Source: Aquamicrobium lusatiense
GTDB taxonomy: Bacteria; Pseudomonadota; Alphaproteobacteria; Rhizobiales; Rhizobiaceae
DNA: 64,000 nucleotides
Direction: 5' to 3'
Assembly (NCBI RefSeq): GCF_014201615.1
Contig: NZ_JACHEU010000001.1
Span: forward strand, 1 to 64,000
Shown here: positions 19,795 through 30,047 of the stretch, piece by piece
How positions within the stretch are numbered: the first letter of the stretch is position 1
How the letters are laid out: every line of letters begins with the position of its first letter
The notes under the pieces: model-generated
Databases searched by the model: none
Seen by the model: the letters and a program-made list of their open reading frames with translations, nothing else
What the model was told of the DNA's origin: nothing
Made by a program: the position numbers and the translations under genes

Positions 19795-20346
19795 ATGTCG
19801 AATGAACTGACCATGCACGCCACGACCATCATCACCGTGCGCAAGGGCGGCAAGGTGGTCATCGCCGGCGACGGACAGGTCAGCCTTGGCCAGACCATCA
19901 TGAAGGGCAATGCGCGCAAGGTGCGCCGCATCGGCAAGGGCGGCAACGTCATCGCCGGTTTCGCGGGCGCCACCGCCGACGCCTTCACCCTGATGGAGCG
20001 GCTTGAGGCGAAACTGGAACAATATCCCGACCAGCTGACGCGCGCCTGCGTGGAACTGGCCAAGGACTGGCGCACCGACCGCTATCTGCGCCGGCTGGAA
20101 GCCATGATGCTGGTGGCCGACAAGAGCGTATCGCTGGCGCTGACCGGCACCGGCGACGTTCTGGAACCGGAACATGGCGTCATGGCCATAGGTTCCGGCG
20201 GCAACTACGCGCTTTCCGCCGCGCGCGCCCTCATCGACACCGACAAGAGCGCCGAGGAAATCGCCCGCAAGGCGATGGAGATCGCGGCCGACATCTGCGT
20301 CTACACCAACCACAACTTCGTCGTCGAAACCCTCGATGAAGCCTGA
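19795..20346 (+). CDS. hslV: ATP-dependent protease HslVU, peptidase subunit
   Basis: A proteasome-related threonine peptidase of 183 residues that assembles as a double hexamer capped by HslU. The catalytic Thr lies in [20 protein letters not shown], exposed by N-terminal processing. GNARKVRRI and [14 protein letters not shown] are also typical. The ATG at 19795 has GGAG upstream; MHATTI at 19813 is an alternative. Its partner hslU lies 2.9 kb downstream rather than next to it. Confidence 0.96.
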   Translation: MSNELTMHATTIITVRKGGKVVIAGDGQVSLGQTIMKGNARKVRRIGKGGNVIAGFAGATADAFTLMERLEAKLEQYPDQLTRACVELAKDWRTDRYLRRLEAMMLVADKSVSLALTGTGDVLEPEHGVMAIGSGGNYALSAARALIDTDKSAEEIARKAMEIAADICVYTNHNFVVETLDEA

Positions 20347-20851
20347 CGATACTCCGGACTACGAATTCCGGCCGCTGACGCAGGCTGACCTGCCGCTGAT
20401 GGCGCGCTGGCTGGCCGAGCCGCATGTCGCCCGCTGGTGGGGCGAGCGCGACAAGGAACTGGAAAGCATTGCCAGCAACATCGACAGCATTGCCGTCGAG
20501 CCCTTCATCATAGAGCTTGGCGGCAAACCCATAGGCTATATCCAGAACTACGATCCCTATCTGGAAGACGGCGACAATCCTTTCGACGACCAGCCCTTCG
20601 GCACGCTTGGCATCGACCAGTTCATCGGCGAGCCTTCGTTGATCGGGCAGGGTCATGGGCCCCGGCTGATCGCGCAGTTTGCGCAGATGATGTTCGGGGA
20701 AGGAGCGCCGCGCCTGCTTGTCGATCCGGCCCCCGCCAACAGCCGCGCCATCCGCGCCTACGAAAAAGCCGGCTTCCGCGCGCTCGGTCCGCGCATGACC
20801 CCGGACGGGGAAGCGATGGTGATGGTGCTCGACAGCGACGAAGACGACTGA
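20336..20851 (+). CDS. GNAT family N-acetyltransferase (AAC(6')/IucB-like)
   Basis: A 171-residue acetyltransferase. It begins [27 protein letters not shown], and carries [20 protein letters not shown] (acetyl-CoA-binding region) and [17 protein letters not shown]. This resembles the family that includes aminoglycoside 6'-acetyltransferases and siderophore lysine acetylases, but the substrate cannot be inferred; resistance should not be assumed. The start overlaps the hslV end by 11 bp. A GNAT gene after hslV is common in Rhizobiales. Confidence 0.85.
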   Translation: MKPDDTPDYEFRPLTQADLPLMARWLAEPHVARWWGERDKELESIASNIDSIAVEPFIIELGGKPIGYIQNYDPYLEDGDNPFDDQPFGTLGIDQFIGEPSLIGQGHGPRLIAQFAQMMFGEGAPRLLVDPAPANSRAIRAYEKAGFRALGPRMTPDGEAMVMVLDSDEDD

Positions 20852-20860
20852 GGCGGCAGA

Positions 20861-21373
20861 ATGACCATCGTGGCAATTGATGGCCCCCGTATCATTCTGC
20901 GGCCATTCTCCGCCACGGATGCGGACGAGGCCTTCTTCGCCATTACGCCCAACCTGACACGGTTCATGAGTTTCGACCCTCCGCCCTCGCGCGCTGCCTT
21001 CGACGCCATCTGGCAGGCATGGCTTCCCGCCATCGCAGATGGTTCGGACCTCACCTTCTGCATCCGTCATCGGGACTCCGGCCGGTTTCTCGGGCTGGCC
21101 GGCCTGCACGATACGCAATCCGCCGAACCCGAGCTTGGCATATGGATCAGCGAGAGCGAGCATGGTCACGGCTATGGGCGCGAAGCTGTCAAAGTCATCG
21201 CCCGTTGGGCCACGGCTGCCTTGAAACCCTCCTCTTTCCGCTATCCAGTCGCGGAACAGAACCTTTCCAGCCGGCGCATCGCCGAGGCTTTGGGCGGACA
21301 GGTCGTCGACCGCGAGACGCATCCCAAATATGCCAGCGTGATCTACCGGGTTCCCCCTGTGGCGAGCGATTGA
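20861..21373 (+). CDS. GNAT family N-acetyltransferase (RimJ/RimL-like)
   Basis: A 170-residue acetyltransferase of the ribosomal-protein acetylase type: IILRPFSATDADEAFFAI at the N terminus, ELGIWISESEHGHGYGREAV (acetyl-CoA pyrophosphate loop) in the middle, and NLSSRRIAEALGGQVVDRE near the end. It begins nine bases after the previous GNAT gene. The two are only distantly alike, so this is not a recent duplication. The substrate is unknown. Confidence 0.85.
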   Translation: MTIVAIDGPRIILRPFSATDADEAFFAITPNLTRFMSFDPPPSRAAFDAIWQAWLPAIADGSDLTFCIRHRDSGRFLGLAGLHDTQSAEPELGIWISESEHGHGYGREAVKVIARWATAALKPSSFRYPVAEQNLSSRRIAEALGGQVVDRETHPKYASVIYRVPPVASD

Positions 21374-21514
21374 TCTGCTTGTCCTCTCCCTGAAAGCCTG
21401 CATTTGCACAGGCACCGCAGGAGCCAGCGAAACTTTCCTCTTCAATTTGCCACACTATGTGTTGTCTTCTCGGCGACCGCATGGCGTTGATTCGCCGCGA
21501 AAAGGGGACATCGC

Positions 21515-22114
21515 TTGACCGAGCTGACCGCGCCGCACGAACGCCCTCTCTGGGGACTGGACTGGAAAAAAGGCGTTCTGGCAGCAGTGCTGCTGGTCGC
21601 CGCGCAAGCCGCGATCCTGCGCCTCATGGGCCACATCTGGATCTGCAAATGCGGCTACGTGAAGCTGTGGCACGGCGTGGTGGTGAGTTCCGAGAATTCC
21701 CAGCACATTTCCGACTGGTACACCTTCTCCCACATCATCCACGGCTTCCTGTTCTACCTGCTGTTCTGGGCGCTGTTTCGCCATTCCACCGTATGGACGC
21801 GGCTTTCCTTCGCCATCCTGCTCGAAGCCGCATGGGAAATTCTCGAAAACAGCCCGATCATCATCAACCGCTATCGCGAGGCGACAATCTCGCTGGATTA
21901 TTTCGGCGACAGCATTCTGAATTCGGTTTTCGACACGCTGTTCATGATGTTCGGCTTCTTCCTTGCCGCGCGCCTGCCCGTCTGGCTGATCGTGACGCTG
22001 GCCGTCGCGGCGGAACTGATCGTCGGCTATATCATTCGTGACAATCTCACCCTGAATGTCCTGATGCTGGTCTATCCGCTGGACTCGGTGAAGGCCTGGC
22101 AGGGAGGCCTGTGA
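21515..22114 (+). CDS. DUF2585 (UPF0314) membrane protein
   Basis: A 199-residue integral membrane protein with about five hydrophobic segments. The conserved family core is [20 protein letters not shown] and [20 protein letters not shown], with invariant-looking His, Trp, Glu and Asn residues that could bind a ligand. I see no upstream ATG; the start is a TTG at 21515 preceded by AAAAGGGG. The next gene starts at its stop codon. Function unknown. Confidence 0.82.
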   Translation: MTELTAPHERPLWGLDWKKGVLAAVLLVAAQAAILRLMGHIWICKCGYVKLWHGVVVSSENSQHISDWYTFSHIIHGFLFYLLFWALFRHSTVWTRLSFAILLEAAWEILENSPIIINRYREATISLDYFGDSILNSVFDTLFMMFGFFLAARLPVWLIVTLAVAAELIVGYIIRDNLTLNVLMLVYPLDSVKAWQGGL

Positions 22115-23178
22115 TGGCAGCCCCGATACCTGACCAGACCTCAATCTCCGGCGACACGCTCCAGCGCGCTCTCGCGCAGGGCGTGCTGACGCTGCAGCAG
22201 GTCGAGATGCTCCGCTATCTGGAAAACACCGCCACCGGCCTGCCCGCGACCGCACCGTCGGACGACGAGAAATTCCGCTTCATCAACGGTTTCGGCGACA
22301 TTTTCGTCACCATCGGCATTGCCCTTTTCCTCGGCGCACTTTCCTATTTCGCGGTGGAAGGCATCGGCGGCGCCGGAGCCGGCTTCACCGTGGCGCTGGC
22401 AAGCTGGCTGCTGGCGGAATATTTCACCCGCAAGCGCCGCATGGCGCTTCCCAGCATCGTTCTGCTGCTCGTCTATGCGGCTTCCGTCTTTTCGGGAACG
22501 CTGATCGTCATGGCCGGTACGGAAGCCTTCAATGTCTCCGCGGCAGCGAAGGACAGCTGGCCCGTCGTGATTGCCGGGCTCGTCACCATTGCCGCCACGG
22601 CCCTGCACTACCGGCGTTTCCGCATCCCCATCACCTTCGCGGCCGGCGTCGCCGCCCTCGTTGCCAGCGTTCTGGCGTTGGTCGTCGCCATTGCACCCGA
22701 TTTTGCGGAAAACTACCTGAGGCCTGTCCTGCTTGTCTGCGGTATCGCCGTCTTCGCGCTTGCCATGCGCTTCGACCTCAGCGACCCGCAACGCCTGACC
22801 CGGCGCACCGACATCGCCTTCTGGCTGCACATGCTGGCAGCCCCGCTGGTCGTCCATCCGCTGATCAGCGGGCTGGTCGCTTCCGGAAACCTGAACGCGG
22901 CCACGTCGCTTGGCGTGCTGGCGATCTTCATCGGGCTGGCCGTTGTGGCCGTACTGGTGGACCGTCGCGCCGTTCTGGTGTCCGGCCTTTCCTATGCCGG
23001 CATCGCCTTCGGCTCGCTGGTCCGGCAGATCGGCCTTGGCGAAGTCATGGTGCCGCTGACCCTTCTGGTGCTGGGTGCGCTGGTGCTGCTGCTGAGCGCC
23101 GGCTGGCATGCGCTGCGACGGCGCCTGTTCGCGTTGCTGCCCGCTGCCCTTGTACACAGGCTGCCAGCCCATACATAA
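22114..23178 (+). CDS. DUF2157-like multi-pass membrane protein
   Basis: A 354-residue protein with a soluble N-terminal helical region (about 1-60, [22 protein letters not shown]) and roughly ten hydrophobic segments. This matches the DUF2157/DUF4401 class, whose function is unknown. Start at ATG 22114 with GGGAGG upstream, overlapping the stop of the DUF2585 gene by one base, so the pair is cotranscribed. It ends 31 bp before hslU. Confidence 0.75.
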   Translation: MAAPIPDQTSISGDTLQRALAQGVLTLQQVEMLRYLENTATGLPATAPSDDEKFRFINGFGDIFVTIGIALFLGALSYFAVEGIGGAGAGFTVALASWLLAEYFTRKRRMALPSIVLLLVYAASVFSGTLIVMAGTEAFNVSAAAKDSWPVVIAGLVTIAATALHYRRFRIPITFAAGVAALVASVLALVVAIAPDFAENYLRPVLLVCGIAVFALAMRFDLSDPQRLTRRTDIAFWLHMLAAPLVVHPLISGLVASGNLNAATSLGVLAIFIGLAVVAVLVDRRAVLVSGLSYAGIAFGSLVRQIGLGEVMVPLTLLVLGALVLLLSAGWHALRRRLFALLPAALVHRLPAHT

Positions 23179-23209
23179 GCCGCAGCATCTGTTTCACGAG
23201 TTATTCAAT

Positions 23210-24520
23210 ATGAGCAATTTTTCCCCCCGCGAGATCGTTTCCGAGCTCGACCGCTTCATCATCGGCCAGAAGGACGCCAAGCGTGCAGTGGCCATTGCGC
23301 TCCGCAACCGCTGGCGCCGCCAGCAGCTCGACGGCCAGATGCGCGAAGAGGTGACGCCGAAGAACATTCTGATGATCGGCCCGACCGGCGTCGGCAAGAC
23401 CGAGATTTCGCGCCGGCTGGCGAAGCTCGCCAGCGCGCCTTTCGTCAAGGTCGAGGCCACCAAGTTTACCGAAGTCGGCTATGTCGGCCGCGACGTGGAG
23501 CAGATCGTGCGCGATCTGGTCGAAATCGCCATCGGCCTGACCCGCGAGAAGATGCGCGAGGACGTCAAGGCCCGCGCCCATCTCAACGCCGAGGAACGTG
23601 TGCTCGAAGCGCTTGTCGGCAAGACCGCCTCGCCCGCGACCCGCGATTCCTTCCGCAAGAAGCTGCGCGACGGCGAGCTGGATGACAAGGAGATCGAGGT
23701 CGAGGTGGCCGATACCGGCAATGGGGGCATGCCCGGCTTCGACATTCCCGGCATGCCGGGCGCCAATATCGGTGTGCTCAACATCAACGACATGCTGTCG
23801 AAGGCCATGGGCGGCAAGCGCACCAAGATGCGCAAGACGACCGTCAAGGAATCCTACGATCTGCTGATCGCCGACGAGTCCGACAAGCTGCTCGATCAGG
23901 ACGAGGTCGTGCGCCAGGCGCTGGAATCGGCCGCGAATGACGGCATCGTCTTCCTCGATGAGATCGACAAGATCGCCGCCCGTTCCGACGTTTCCGGCGG
24001 TCCTTCGCGCGAAGGCGTGCAGCGCGACCTGCTGCCGCTGGTCGAGGGCACCACCGTGGCAACGAAATACGGGCCGGTGAAGACCGACCATATCCTGTTC
24101 ATAGCGTCGGGCGCCTTCCACGTCTCCAAGCCTTCGGACCTGCTGCCCGAGTTGCAGGGCCGTCTGCCGATCCGGGTCGAGCTGCGGGCGCTGGAGAAGG
24201 AAGACTTCGTGCGCATCCTCACCGAAACCGAAGCGAGCCTCATCAAGCAATATGTGGCGCTGATGGCGACCGAGGGCGTGAAGCTGGAAATCACTGAAGA
24301 CGCCATCGACGCGCTGGCCGGCATCGCCGTGGACCTCAATTCGACGGTCGAGAATATCGGCGCGCGGCGCCTGCAGACGGTGATGGAGCGGGTTCTCGAC
24401 GAGATTTCCTTCGACGCACCCGACCGCGACGGCACCACCGTCACCATCGATGCCGCCTATGTGCAGAAGCATGTCGGCGAGATGGCAAAGAACACGGACC
24501 TGTCGCGCTTCATCCTGTGA
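23210..24520 (+). CDS. hslU: ATP-dependent protease HslVU, ATPase subunit
   Basis: An AAA+ unfoldase that feeds proteins to HslV. In 436 residues the Walker A is GPTGVGKT at 57-64, the pore loop GYVGRD follows, the Walker B lies in [13 protein letters not shown], and the C-terminal DLSRFIL is the tail that docks into HslV. The family-specific insertion (I domain, about 110-240) is present. ATG 23210 gives the usual [20 protein letters not shown]. Confidence 0.97.
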   Translation: MSNFSPREIVSELDRFIIGQKDAKRAVAIALRNRWRRQQLDGQMREEVTPKNILMIGPTGVGKTEISRRLAKLASAPFVKVEATKFTEVGYVGRDVEQIVRDLVEIAIGLTREKMREDVKARAHLNAEERVLEALVGKTASPATRDSFRKKLRDGELDDKEIEVEVADTGNGGMPGFDIPGMPGANIGVLNINDMLSKAMGGKRTKMRKTTVKESYDLLIADESDKLLDQDEVVRQALESAANDGIVFLDEIDKIAARSDVSGGPSREGVQRDLLPLVEGTTVATKYGPVKTDHILFIASGAFHVSKPSDLLPELQGRLPIRVELRALEKEDFVRILTETEASLIKQYVALMATEGVKLEITEDAIDALAGIAVDLNSTVENIGARRLQTVMERVLDEISFDAPDRDGTTVTIDAAYVQKHVGEMAKNTDLSRFIL

Positions 24521-24538
24521 AGCGCGGCCCGGCCATCC

Positions 24539-25585
24539 TCACATCAGCCTGAACGGAATGCCGGAAGCCAGCGCCTTTACATAGCGCGGCTTCTGGTAAA
24601 GGCCGTTCAGCGACACCCGAGGCAGCGCTGTCGGCTGACCGAGGCTGGCCGCCCCCAGCACGCCCGGCCGGGTGGTCACGGCAATGGAAAGCCCCGCCGC
24701 GCGCGCAGCGCTGAACTCTCGCTCCCCGGCCGCCGCGGCGAAGCCATAGGGGTAGGCGAAGCTCGATGGCCGCTTGCCCGTCCACTCTTCGACCGCCCGG
24801 ATCGACCCTTCGATCTCGCTTGCCAGTCGAGCCGCATCGACACGCCTGAGATTCACATGGGTAAGCGTATGCGCGCCAAAACAGGCGAGCGGATCCCGCG
24901 CCAGTTCCCGTATCTCTTCCGCACCCATGACGAGATCGTCTACGACCGCCAGCGGATCGACGCCATGCCTGATCGCCTCGGCATCGAGCCGGGCGATGGC
25001 GTCATCCTCATCACCAGCCTGAATGAAAGATGAAAGGCGGTCGAACGCCGCCTGTTTGGGGGCAATCGTGTTTAGCGGCAGGTTCTCCGGCCCGCCGCCG
25101 AAATCGAATGTCAGCTCGTTGGTCCGGCGAATGAGGGTTTCGGCCGTTTCCCACCACAGCGAACGGGTGCGCTCGACAAAGCCACGGCACAGGAAGATCG
25201 TGTAGGGTACGCCATGCCGGCGAAACACGGGCGCGGCATGCTGCGCATTGTTGCGATAGCCGTCATCCAGCGTGAAGCAAACGAAACGCCGGCGGTCGTC
25301 GGGATCGGCCAGCAATTGCGGCAAATCCTCCAGCGCCACCGGCACCATGCCGGTGGCGAGACACGTTTCGATCGCCGCAGCGAGAAATTCCGGCGTCACC
25401 GAAAGCAGGGCATTCGGATCGAACCCATGGCCCTGATGCGGACGCACATGATGCAGGGTGAAGATGACGCCGCGCCCTGCCGCCTGCGGCCAGACCGCAC
25501 CGGCATTGGTAAGTGCGACCGCTTCCAGCCCCGCCCTGATCGCCGCATTGCGGATCGCACGCCGAAGCGTGGTTTTCATGGTCAT
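24539..25585 (-). CDS. Polysaccharide deacetylase family protein
   Basis: A 348-residue NodB-fold (CE4) enzyme, expected to remove N- or O-acetyl groups from a glycan. I see FTLDDGYRNNAQ (catalytic Asp and metal Asp), GAHTLTHVNL (metal His pair) and PSSFAYPYGF. There is no evident signal peptide, so a cytoplasmic or unconventional location is possible. The ATG at 25585 overlaps the stop of the upstream ATP-grasp gene (ATGA), so the two act together. Confidence 0.88.
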   Translation of the reverse strand: MTMKTTLRRAIRNAAIRAGLEAVALTNAGAVWPQAAGRGVIFTLHHVRPHQGHGFDPNALLSVTPEFLAAAIETCLATGMVPVALEDLPQLLADPDDRRRFVCFTLDDGYRNNAQHAAPVFRRHGVPYTIFLCRGFVERTRSLWWETAETLIRRTNELTFDFGGGPENLPLNTIAPKQAAFDRLSSFIQAGDEDDAIARLDAEAIRHGVDPLAVVDDLVMGAEEIRELARDPLACFGAHTLTHVNLRRVDAARLASEIEGSIRAVEEWTGKRPSSFAYPYGFAAAAGEREFSAARAAGLSIAVTTRPGVLGAASLGQPTALPRVSLNGLYQKPRYVKALASGIPFRLM

Positions 25586-26808
25586 GAGCGCGCCGCGCCT
25601 TTTCCGAGCACGCGCCGCGTCAGCACCCGCCATGCCGTCAGCGGCAGGTCCAAAAGCCCCGGCCGCAAATCATTGGCCGCCCAGGCAGCACCGGCGCGGA
25701 CGGACATCAGCGACACCAGAAAGGTGCCGGGCGTCAACGCGCCGCGCCAGCAAAGCTGTGCGCCCGCGATGATGTCGCGCGACAGATAGGTCCACGCGGC
25801 ACCTGCATCGGCCTGCGCTGTGGAAGCAGTGCCGCCGCTCGTCACATCCCACAGCATCCGGCCAAGATCGACGCCCGATGCTGCCGCCAGCGCAAACCAC
25901 GACCATGGCCGGGGATTGACGTCGAGCAGCTTCAGAACCCGGTCGCGCGCATCGTATTTGAACTCGATTTCCACCAGACCCGAGAAATCCACCGACCGCA
26001 GCAGAAGGCGCGCGGCCTCTGCCGCATCCGGGCGCTCGACCACCTCGACGAAAGTGCTGGTGTAGCCGAAATCGACGGGATACTGCCGCGCCCGACGAGC
26101 CGTGAATTCCGCCACCGGCTGACCCTCATGCCAGAGCGCGGCATAGGAAAACTGGCTCTCGCCCCCACCCGGAATGAGCTGCTGCACGACGACGTTTGCC
26201 GCGCCGATTTCGCGGGCTGCATCTGCAAAAGCAGCGCGGAATGAAGCGGCGTCGTCCGTCCGTATCACCTTGGCCCGCGCCAGATGCGACGAACCGCCCC
26301 CCATATTGGGCTTCAGCACCACGGGAAAAGCGATATCTGCCGTTTCAGCTTCGTCCACCGAGGCGAAGGCGTAAGTGTGTGGAACGGTAAGGCCCAGCTC
26401 CGCCGCCCGCCGATAGAGCAGCGGCTTCTCGCACAGCCATTGCAGCCTTTCCCACGGCGGCAATGTCAGGCGAAAGCGTTTCTCAAGCATCTCCCGCGCC
26501 TGCGCAACCAGACGCACCTCCGCATCGCCACCGGCAACGAGAACCCAGCTACTCAGTCCGTGCGATTCTGCAAGCCCGGTCAAATATGCCGCCGCACCCG
26601 GATCATCCGGCCCCGGCCAGCCGAAGCTGTGCTGCACATGACGCGACCAGCCCGGCAAAGGCGTATCATGGGAGACGTAGCACACCGGCACTTTTGCCGC
26701 CCCGAGGCTGCGCGCGAGCGCCAGCGAACCATGGGCGCCGCCAAGAATGACGACGCCGCCCGGTGCTGAGGGAATTGAATTGTCCGTATGCGACACGCTG
26801 GCATTCAT
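25582..26808 (-). CDS. ATP-grasp domain carboxylate-amine ligase-like protein
   Basis: A 408-residue protein with an N-terminal Rossmann-like domain (VVILGGAHGSLALARSLG) and an ATP-grasp fold: FPVVLKPNMGGGSSHLARAKV is the glycine-rich ATP-binding loop, and LVEIEFKYDARD with LLDVNPRPWSW carries the metal-binding Glu and Asn. Such enzymes join a carboxylate to an amine or thiol. The substrates are unknown. The coupled deacetylase downstream points to modification of an envelope glycan or glycolipid; this is inference. Confidence 0.82.
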   Translation of the reverse strand: MNASVSHTDNSIPSAPGGVVILGGAHGSLALARSLGAAKVPVCYVSHDTPLPGWSRHVQHSFGWPGPDDPGAAAYLTGLAESHGLSSWVLVAGGDAEVRLVAQAREMLEKRFRLTLPPWERLQWLCEKPLLYRRAAELGLTVPHTYAFASVDEAETADIAFPVVLKPNMGGGSSHLARAKVIRTDDAASFRAAFADAAREIGAANVVVQQLIPGGGESQFSYAALWHEGQPVAEFTARRARQYPVDFGYTSTFVEVVERPDAAEAARLLLRSVDFSGLVEIEFKYDARDRVLKLLDVNPRPWSWFALAAASGVDLGRMLWDVTSGGTASTAQADAGAAWTYLSRDIIAGAQLCWRGALTPGTFLVSLMSVRAGAAWAANDLRPGLLDLPLTAWRVLTRRVLGKGAARS

Positions 26809-26860
26809 GAAAGAATGCTAGCGCATTTGCGTTAACAAGGGCTGGCAGCCGTCGCCCAGT

Positions 26861-27148
26861 TCAGGCGCCTTCCACCAGCACGATCTCGCCATCGGCAACC
26901 TGCTGCCGGATGGCGGCCGCGACCTGATATTCCGGCGAATGATAGCATTCGCGGGCCGTGGCCAGAGAGTCGAACTCGATGATGACATTGCGTGCCCGGC
27001 CCGGCCCCTCGGCCACCTCATGCTCGCCGCCACGCGCCAGGAATTTGGCCCCGAAGCGGTCGAAAGCCAGCTTGGCGGCGGCAACATAATCCTTGTAGCG
27101 CTCGGTATCGCGAATATCGACGCGAGCGATCCAGTATCCCTTGGGCAT
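26861..27148 (-). CDS. DUF1330 family protein
   Basis: A 95-residue dimeric alpha-beta barrel-type protein. It has the family features MPKGYWIARVDIRD at the N terminus, GAKFLARGGEHEV in the middle and IIEFDSLATARECYHSPEYQ at the end. The biochemical role of this common family is unknown. It begins 35 bp downstream of pyrF and could be in the same transcript. Confidence 0.88.
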   Translation of the reverse strand: MPKGYWIARVDIRDTERYKDYVAAAKLAFDRFGAKFLARGGEHEVAEGPGRARNVIIEFDSLATARECYHSPEYQVAAAIRQQVADGEIVLVEGA

Positions 27149-27183
27149 GATGGTGACTTTCCTCCGGTATGTCGGTATCGCGC

Positions 27184-27885
27184 TCAGGCAGAGCGCATGT
27201 CGTCGAGAATAGCCTGCGCGGCGGCCCGTCTGTCAACCGCGCCGACGATCGGCCGCGCCACCACCAGATGGCTGGAACCATTGCGCATGGCATCGCGCGG
27301 CGTCACGACGCGCTTCTGGTCGCCACGCTCTCCACCGGCAAGACGGATCCCCGGCGTCACCACCGCCATGGATGGCCCAACGATACGCCGCACCGCTTCG
27401 GTTTCCTGCGCCGAACAGACGATACCGCCCATGCCCGCCTGCAGGGCCTGTTCGGCGCGCCGCAGCACCAGCGTATGCGGATCAAGCTCATAGCCGGCCT
27501 CGATGACATCCTGCTCATCCATGGAGGTGAGCACGGTCACGCCCAGCAGGCACAGATCGCTGCCACGCGCGGCTTCGACAGCCGCACGCATGGCTTTCGG
27601 GTAGGCATGCAGGGTCAGCATGGAAACGCCCATGCGCACGATGTTCTCCACGCCTTTGGCGACGGTGTTGTCGATGTCCAGCAGCTTCATGTCGAGGAAC
27701 ACCTTGTTCCCGGACGCCGCCAGATCACGCGCGAACTCCAGACCACCGGCGAAAACGAGCTGGTAGCCGATCTTGTAGAAGGAGGCGACGCCCTCAAGGT
27801 CGCGCACGACACGCTCGGCCTCGGCAACCGTCGGCACGTCGAGACCGACGATCAGATGTTCCTTCATGTCACTTGTGGCGGTCAT
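27184..27885 (-). CDS. pyrF: Orotidine 5'-phosphate decarboxylase
   Basis: The last step of UMP synthesis. The 233-residue TIM-barrel protein carries the catalytic Lys-Asp array in [22 protein letters not shown] at the N terminus, and [15 protein letters not shown] near the C terminus that grips the phosphate. The ATG overlaps the stop of the FMN reductase gene (ATGA). Confidence 0.95.
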   Translation of the reverse strand: MTATSDMKEHLIVGLDVPTVAEAERVVRDLEGVASFYKIGYQLVFAGGLEFARDLAASGNKVFLDMKLLDIDNTVAKGVENIVRMGVSMLTLHAYPKAMRAAVEAARGSDLCLLGVTVLTSMDEQDVIEAGYELDPHTLVLRRAEQALQAGMGGIVCSAQETEAVRRIVGPSMAVVTPGIRLAGGERGDQKRVVTPRDAMRNGSSHLVVARPIVGAVDRRAAAQAILDDMRSA

Positions 27886-28475
27886 GCTTCCATCCTTGCT
27901 GAAACTGCCGCCTGCGCGACAAGGGCGGCAGCCACGCGGGCCATGGTCTGCTGCAGGCGCTGATCCCGAAAGTCGCCATTGTCGTCGAAGGCTTCACCGC
28001 CACGCGGCACCGAGCATTCGGGCGTCACCACCTCCATCTGGCAGCGCAGCAATGTGGCGCGCAGATGGGTGATGGCGCGAATTCCCGCGAACTGCCCCTC
28101 CGAAGACGAGCAGAGCGCCGCCAGCTTGCCGGTGAGCGGCTTCAGCGGAGCGTCCCCGTCGCGGCGCACCCGGCTCAGCCAGTCTATGGTGTTCTTCAGG
28201 AGCGGCGGCAATGAGCCGTTATATTCCGGCGTGGCGATCAGCACCCCGTCATGCGCGTTAACCAGCCGCGCCAGTTTCATGGCGTTTTCCGGAATGCCGT
28301 CTTCTTTCTCGAGATCCTGATCATAGATCGGCAGCGGATAGTCGAGCAGTGAAATGCGCGTCACATGCGCGCCTTCCAGAGCAAGCGCTTTTTGCGCCGC
28401 GTCGGCGGTCTTGCCGCTGTAGGCGCCGGTCCGTACGGAGCCGGCGAAAACGAGAATGCGTGGCATGGCTGTCAT
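27882..28475 (-). CDS. NADPH-dependent FMN reductase family protein
   Basis: A 197-residue flavodoxin-fold oxidoreductase. [16 protein letters not shown] binds the FMN phosphate and [22 protein letters not shown] is the family signature. It is related to ArsH/chromate and azo reductases; the natural acceptor is probably a quinone or free flavin, but this cannot be read here. It is coupled to pyrF downstream. Confidence 0.9.
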   Translation of the reverse strand: MTAMPRILVFAGSVRTGAYSGKTADAAQKALALEGAHVTRISLLDYPLPIYDQDLEKEDGIPENAMKLARLVNAHDGVLIATPEYNGSLPPLLKNTIDWLSRVRRDGDAPLKPLTGKLAALCSSSEGQFAGIRAITHLRATLLRCQMEVVTPECSVPRGGEAFDDNGDFRDQRLQQTMARVAAALVAQAAVSARMEA

Positions 28476-28537
28476 GGCTGTCCCCGATGCTTCGGGCAGC
28501 TATAGATCATCGGCGTGCGAAGTGAAATGCGCCTTTG

Positions 28538-29059
28538 TTACCGTCCACGCGAGAAGGCCGCACGGAACGCGACCACGGCAAGGATCAGGCTGGCGATGAC
28601 GTTCCAGCCGGCCATGGACAGGCCGAATATGCGCAGCGCCGCCTTGTCGCAGGAGGGCGGCACGAACTGGTCAAGCGCATCCAGAACGCCGTTTCCGCCC
28701 GTATCGACAGGGGCTGCGATATTGGTGCAGTCGCTCGGCCCCGGCCACCAGCCCCATTCGACGCCGGCGTGATATCCGCCGAGGAAGAACCCATAGGCCA
28801 TCAGCACGCCGCCGGCGCCGAGCAGCGCCTTCACGATCCACAAAGGCAACTTAAGGAAGGCGGCAAGAGCGCCCAGCAGCATCAGCGGCACGCCGATGTA
28901 ATAGGGCATGCGCTGCTCGTAGCAGAGCTTGCAGGGAATATAGCCACCTACGTACTGGAAACCGAGCGCGGTGCCGACGGTCGCAGCCATGGCAAAGGCC
29001 AGAAACAATGCTGTGAACAGCAATCTGCGGCGCGGGTCGGGAGTGGCTGTGTCGGTCAT
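28538..29059 (-). CDS. dsbB: Disulfide bond formation protein B (DsbB)
   Basis: An inner-membrane oxidase of DsbA that passes electrons to quinone. The 173-residue protein has four hydrophobic segments, a first periplasmic cysteine pair C43-C46 (PCKLC) and a second pair C111 and C137 (SDCTN, PSCDK). The sequence IPCKLCYEQRMPYY is typical of the alphaproteobacterial form. It lies 18 bp downstream of the YqaA gene. Confidence 0.92.
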   Translation of the reverse strand: MTDTATPDPRRRLLFTALFLAFAMAATVGTALGFQYVGGYIPCKLCYEQRMPYYIGVPLMLLGALAAFLKLPLWIVKALLGAGGVLMAYGFFLGGYHAGVEWGWWPGPSDCTNIAAPVDTGGNGVLDALDQFVPPSCDKAALRIFGLSMAGWNVIASLILAVVAFRAAFSRGR

Positions 29060-29077
29060 CAGGTGTCTTCCGGATTG

Positions 29078-29665
29078 TCAGTGCAGATATCTGACCAGCA
29101 GGTAAAGCAGAATTAGGGCAGCCGCCCCCAGCGCTGCGATAGTGCCAAGGCGCTTTTCGATGAACTCGCGGATCGGCTCGCCATAGCGGCGCAGAAGCCA
29201 CGCCAGGAAGAAGAAGCGCGCACCCCGCGCCACGATGGCAAGCAGGATGAACAGCAGGAGATTGACGCCGATGACGCCCGACAGGATCGTCACCACCTTG
29301 ATCGGCGGCAGGTGCGCGAGACCGGAGGTAATCAGCATCAGGATGATGAAGCCGATGCCGGACGAGGTCCGCAGCGCCTCGAACTGTTCATATTTGCCGT
29401 AGAATTCCAGCACCGGCCGGGCCAGCGCTTCATAGGCATAATGGCCGAGGAACCAGCCGGCGATGCCGCCCAGCACCGAAGCCACGGTAGCCACCAGCGC
29501 ATAGCGGTAAGCCCGGTCCGGACGCGACAATGCCATCGGCAGGTAGAGCACATCCGCGGGCACCAGAAAGATGGAGCTTTCCACGAAAGCGATGAAAGCC
29601 AGCCACCATTCGGCCGATTTCCTTGCCGCGAGCGACAAGGTCCAGTCGTAAAGTCCGCGAAGCAT
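29078..29665 (-). CDS. YqaA/DedA family membrane protein
   Basis: A 195-residue membrane protein with the SNARE-associated/DedA core: FVESSIFLVPADVLYLPMAL, GGIAGWFLGHYAY and a C-terminal hydrophobic tail. The DedA superfamily includes lipid transporters/scramblases; the substrate here is unknown. I use the ATG at 29665 (MLRGLYDW) with GAGGA upstream; an in-frame extension to 29776 has no family likeness. Confidence 0.88.
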   Translation of the reverse strand: MLRGLYDWTLSLAARKSAEWWLAFIAFVESSIFLVPADVLYLPMALSRPDRAYRYALVATVASVLGGIAGWFLGHYAYEALARPVLEFYGKYEQFEALRTSSGIGFIILMLITSGLAHLPPIKVVTILSGVIGVNLLLFILLAIVARGARFFFLAWLLRRYGEPIREFIEKRLGTIAALGAAALILLYLLVRYLH

Positions 29666-29853
29666 GAGGGTCCTCAGATTATGCGCAGCATGCATAAAAA
29701 GAAAATCATGCTGGCACAATGGCCACGGATCACGAATGCTTGATCTCCCGGAACGATTCCGGCCGCCGATGGCCAACTGGCTGTTGACGGGCCATGCGCG
29801 AACCTATAGTTCGCCGTTGGAATGAGTGTGTCGCTCATAGCTTGAAAACCCTT

Positions 29854-29938
29854 GCGGGTGTGGCGGAATTGGTAGACGCAGCGGACTCAAAATCCGCCGG
29901 AGCAATCCTTGTCGGTTCGAGTCCGACCACCCGTACCA
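29854..29938 (+). tRNA. tRNA-Leu (anticodon CAA)
   Basis: An 85-nt class II tRNA. The acceptor arm GCGGGTG pairs with CACCCGT (terminal G-U), the D arm contains GGTAGACGC, the anticodon stem GCGGA/TCCGC encloses loop CTCAAAA (anticodon CAA), a short variable arm CGGAGCAATCCTTG follows, and the T arm is GTCGGTTCGAGTCCGAC. The 3' CCA is encoded. Confidence 0.96.
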
Positions 29939-30047
29939 TCTCATTCCGACTTATCTCCCAAAACAACACGCAGGCGGTCTTTACCCGGCATTGACGCCCC
30001 CGTTTACGCGCAGCAAGGTATGCAGCGTGGGGACTTGGGGGGAAGAC

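Noticed and set aside
20336..20851. Aminoglycoside resistance acetyltransferase
   Set aside because: The likeness to AAC(6') is at the level of the wider GNAT family; the gene is a common chromosomal neighbour of hslV in Rhizobiales and no transfer signs are seen.
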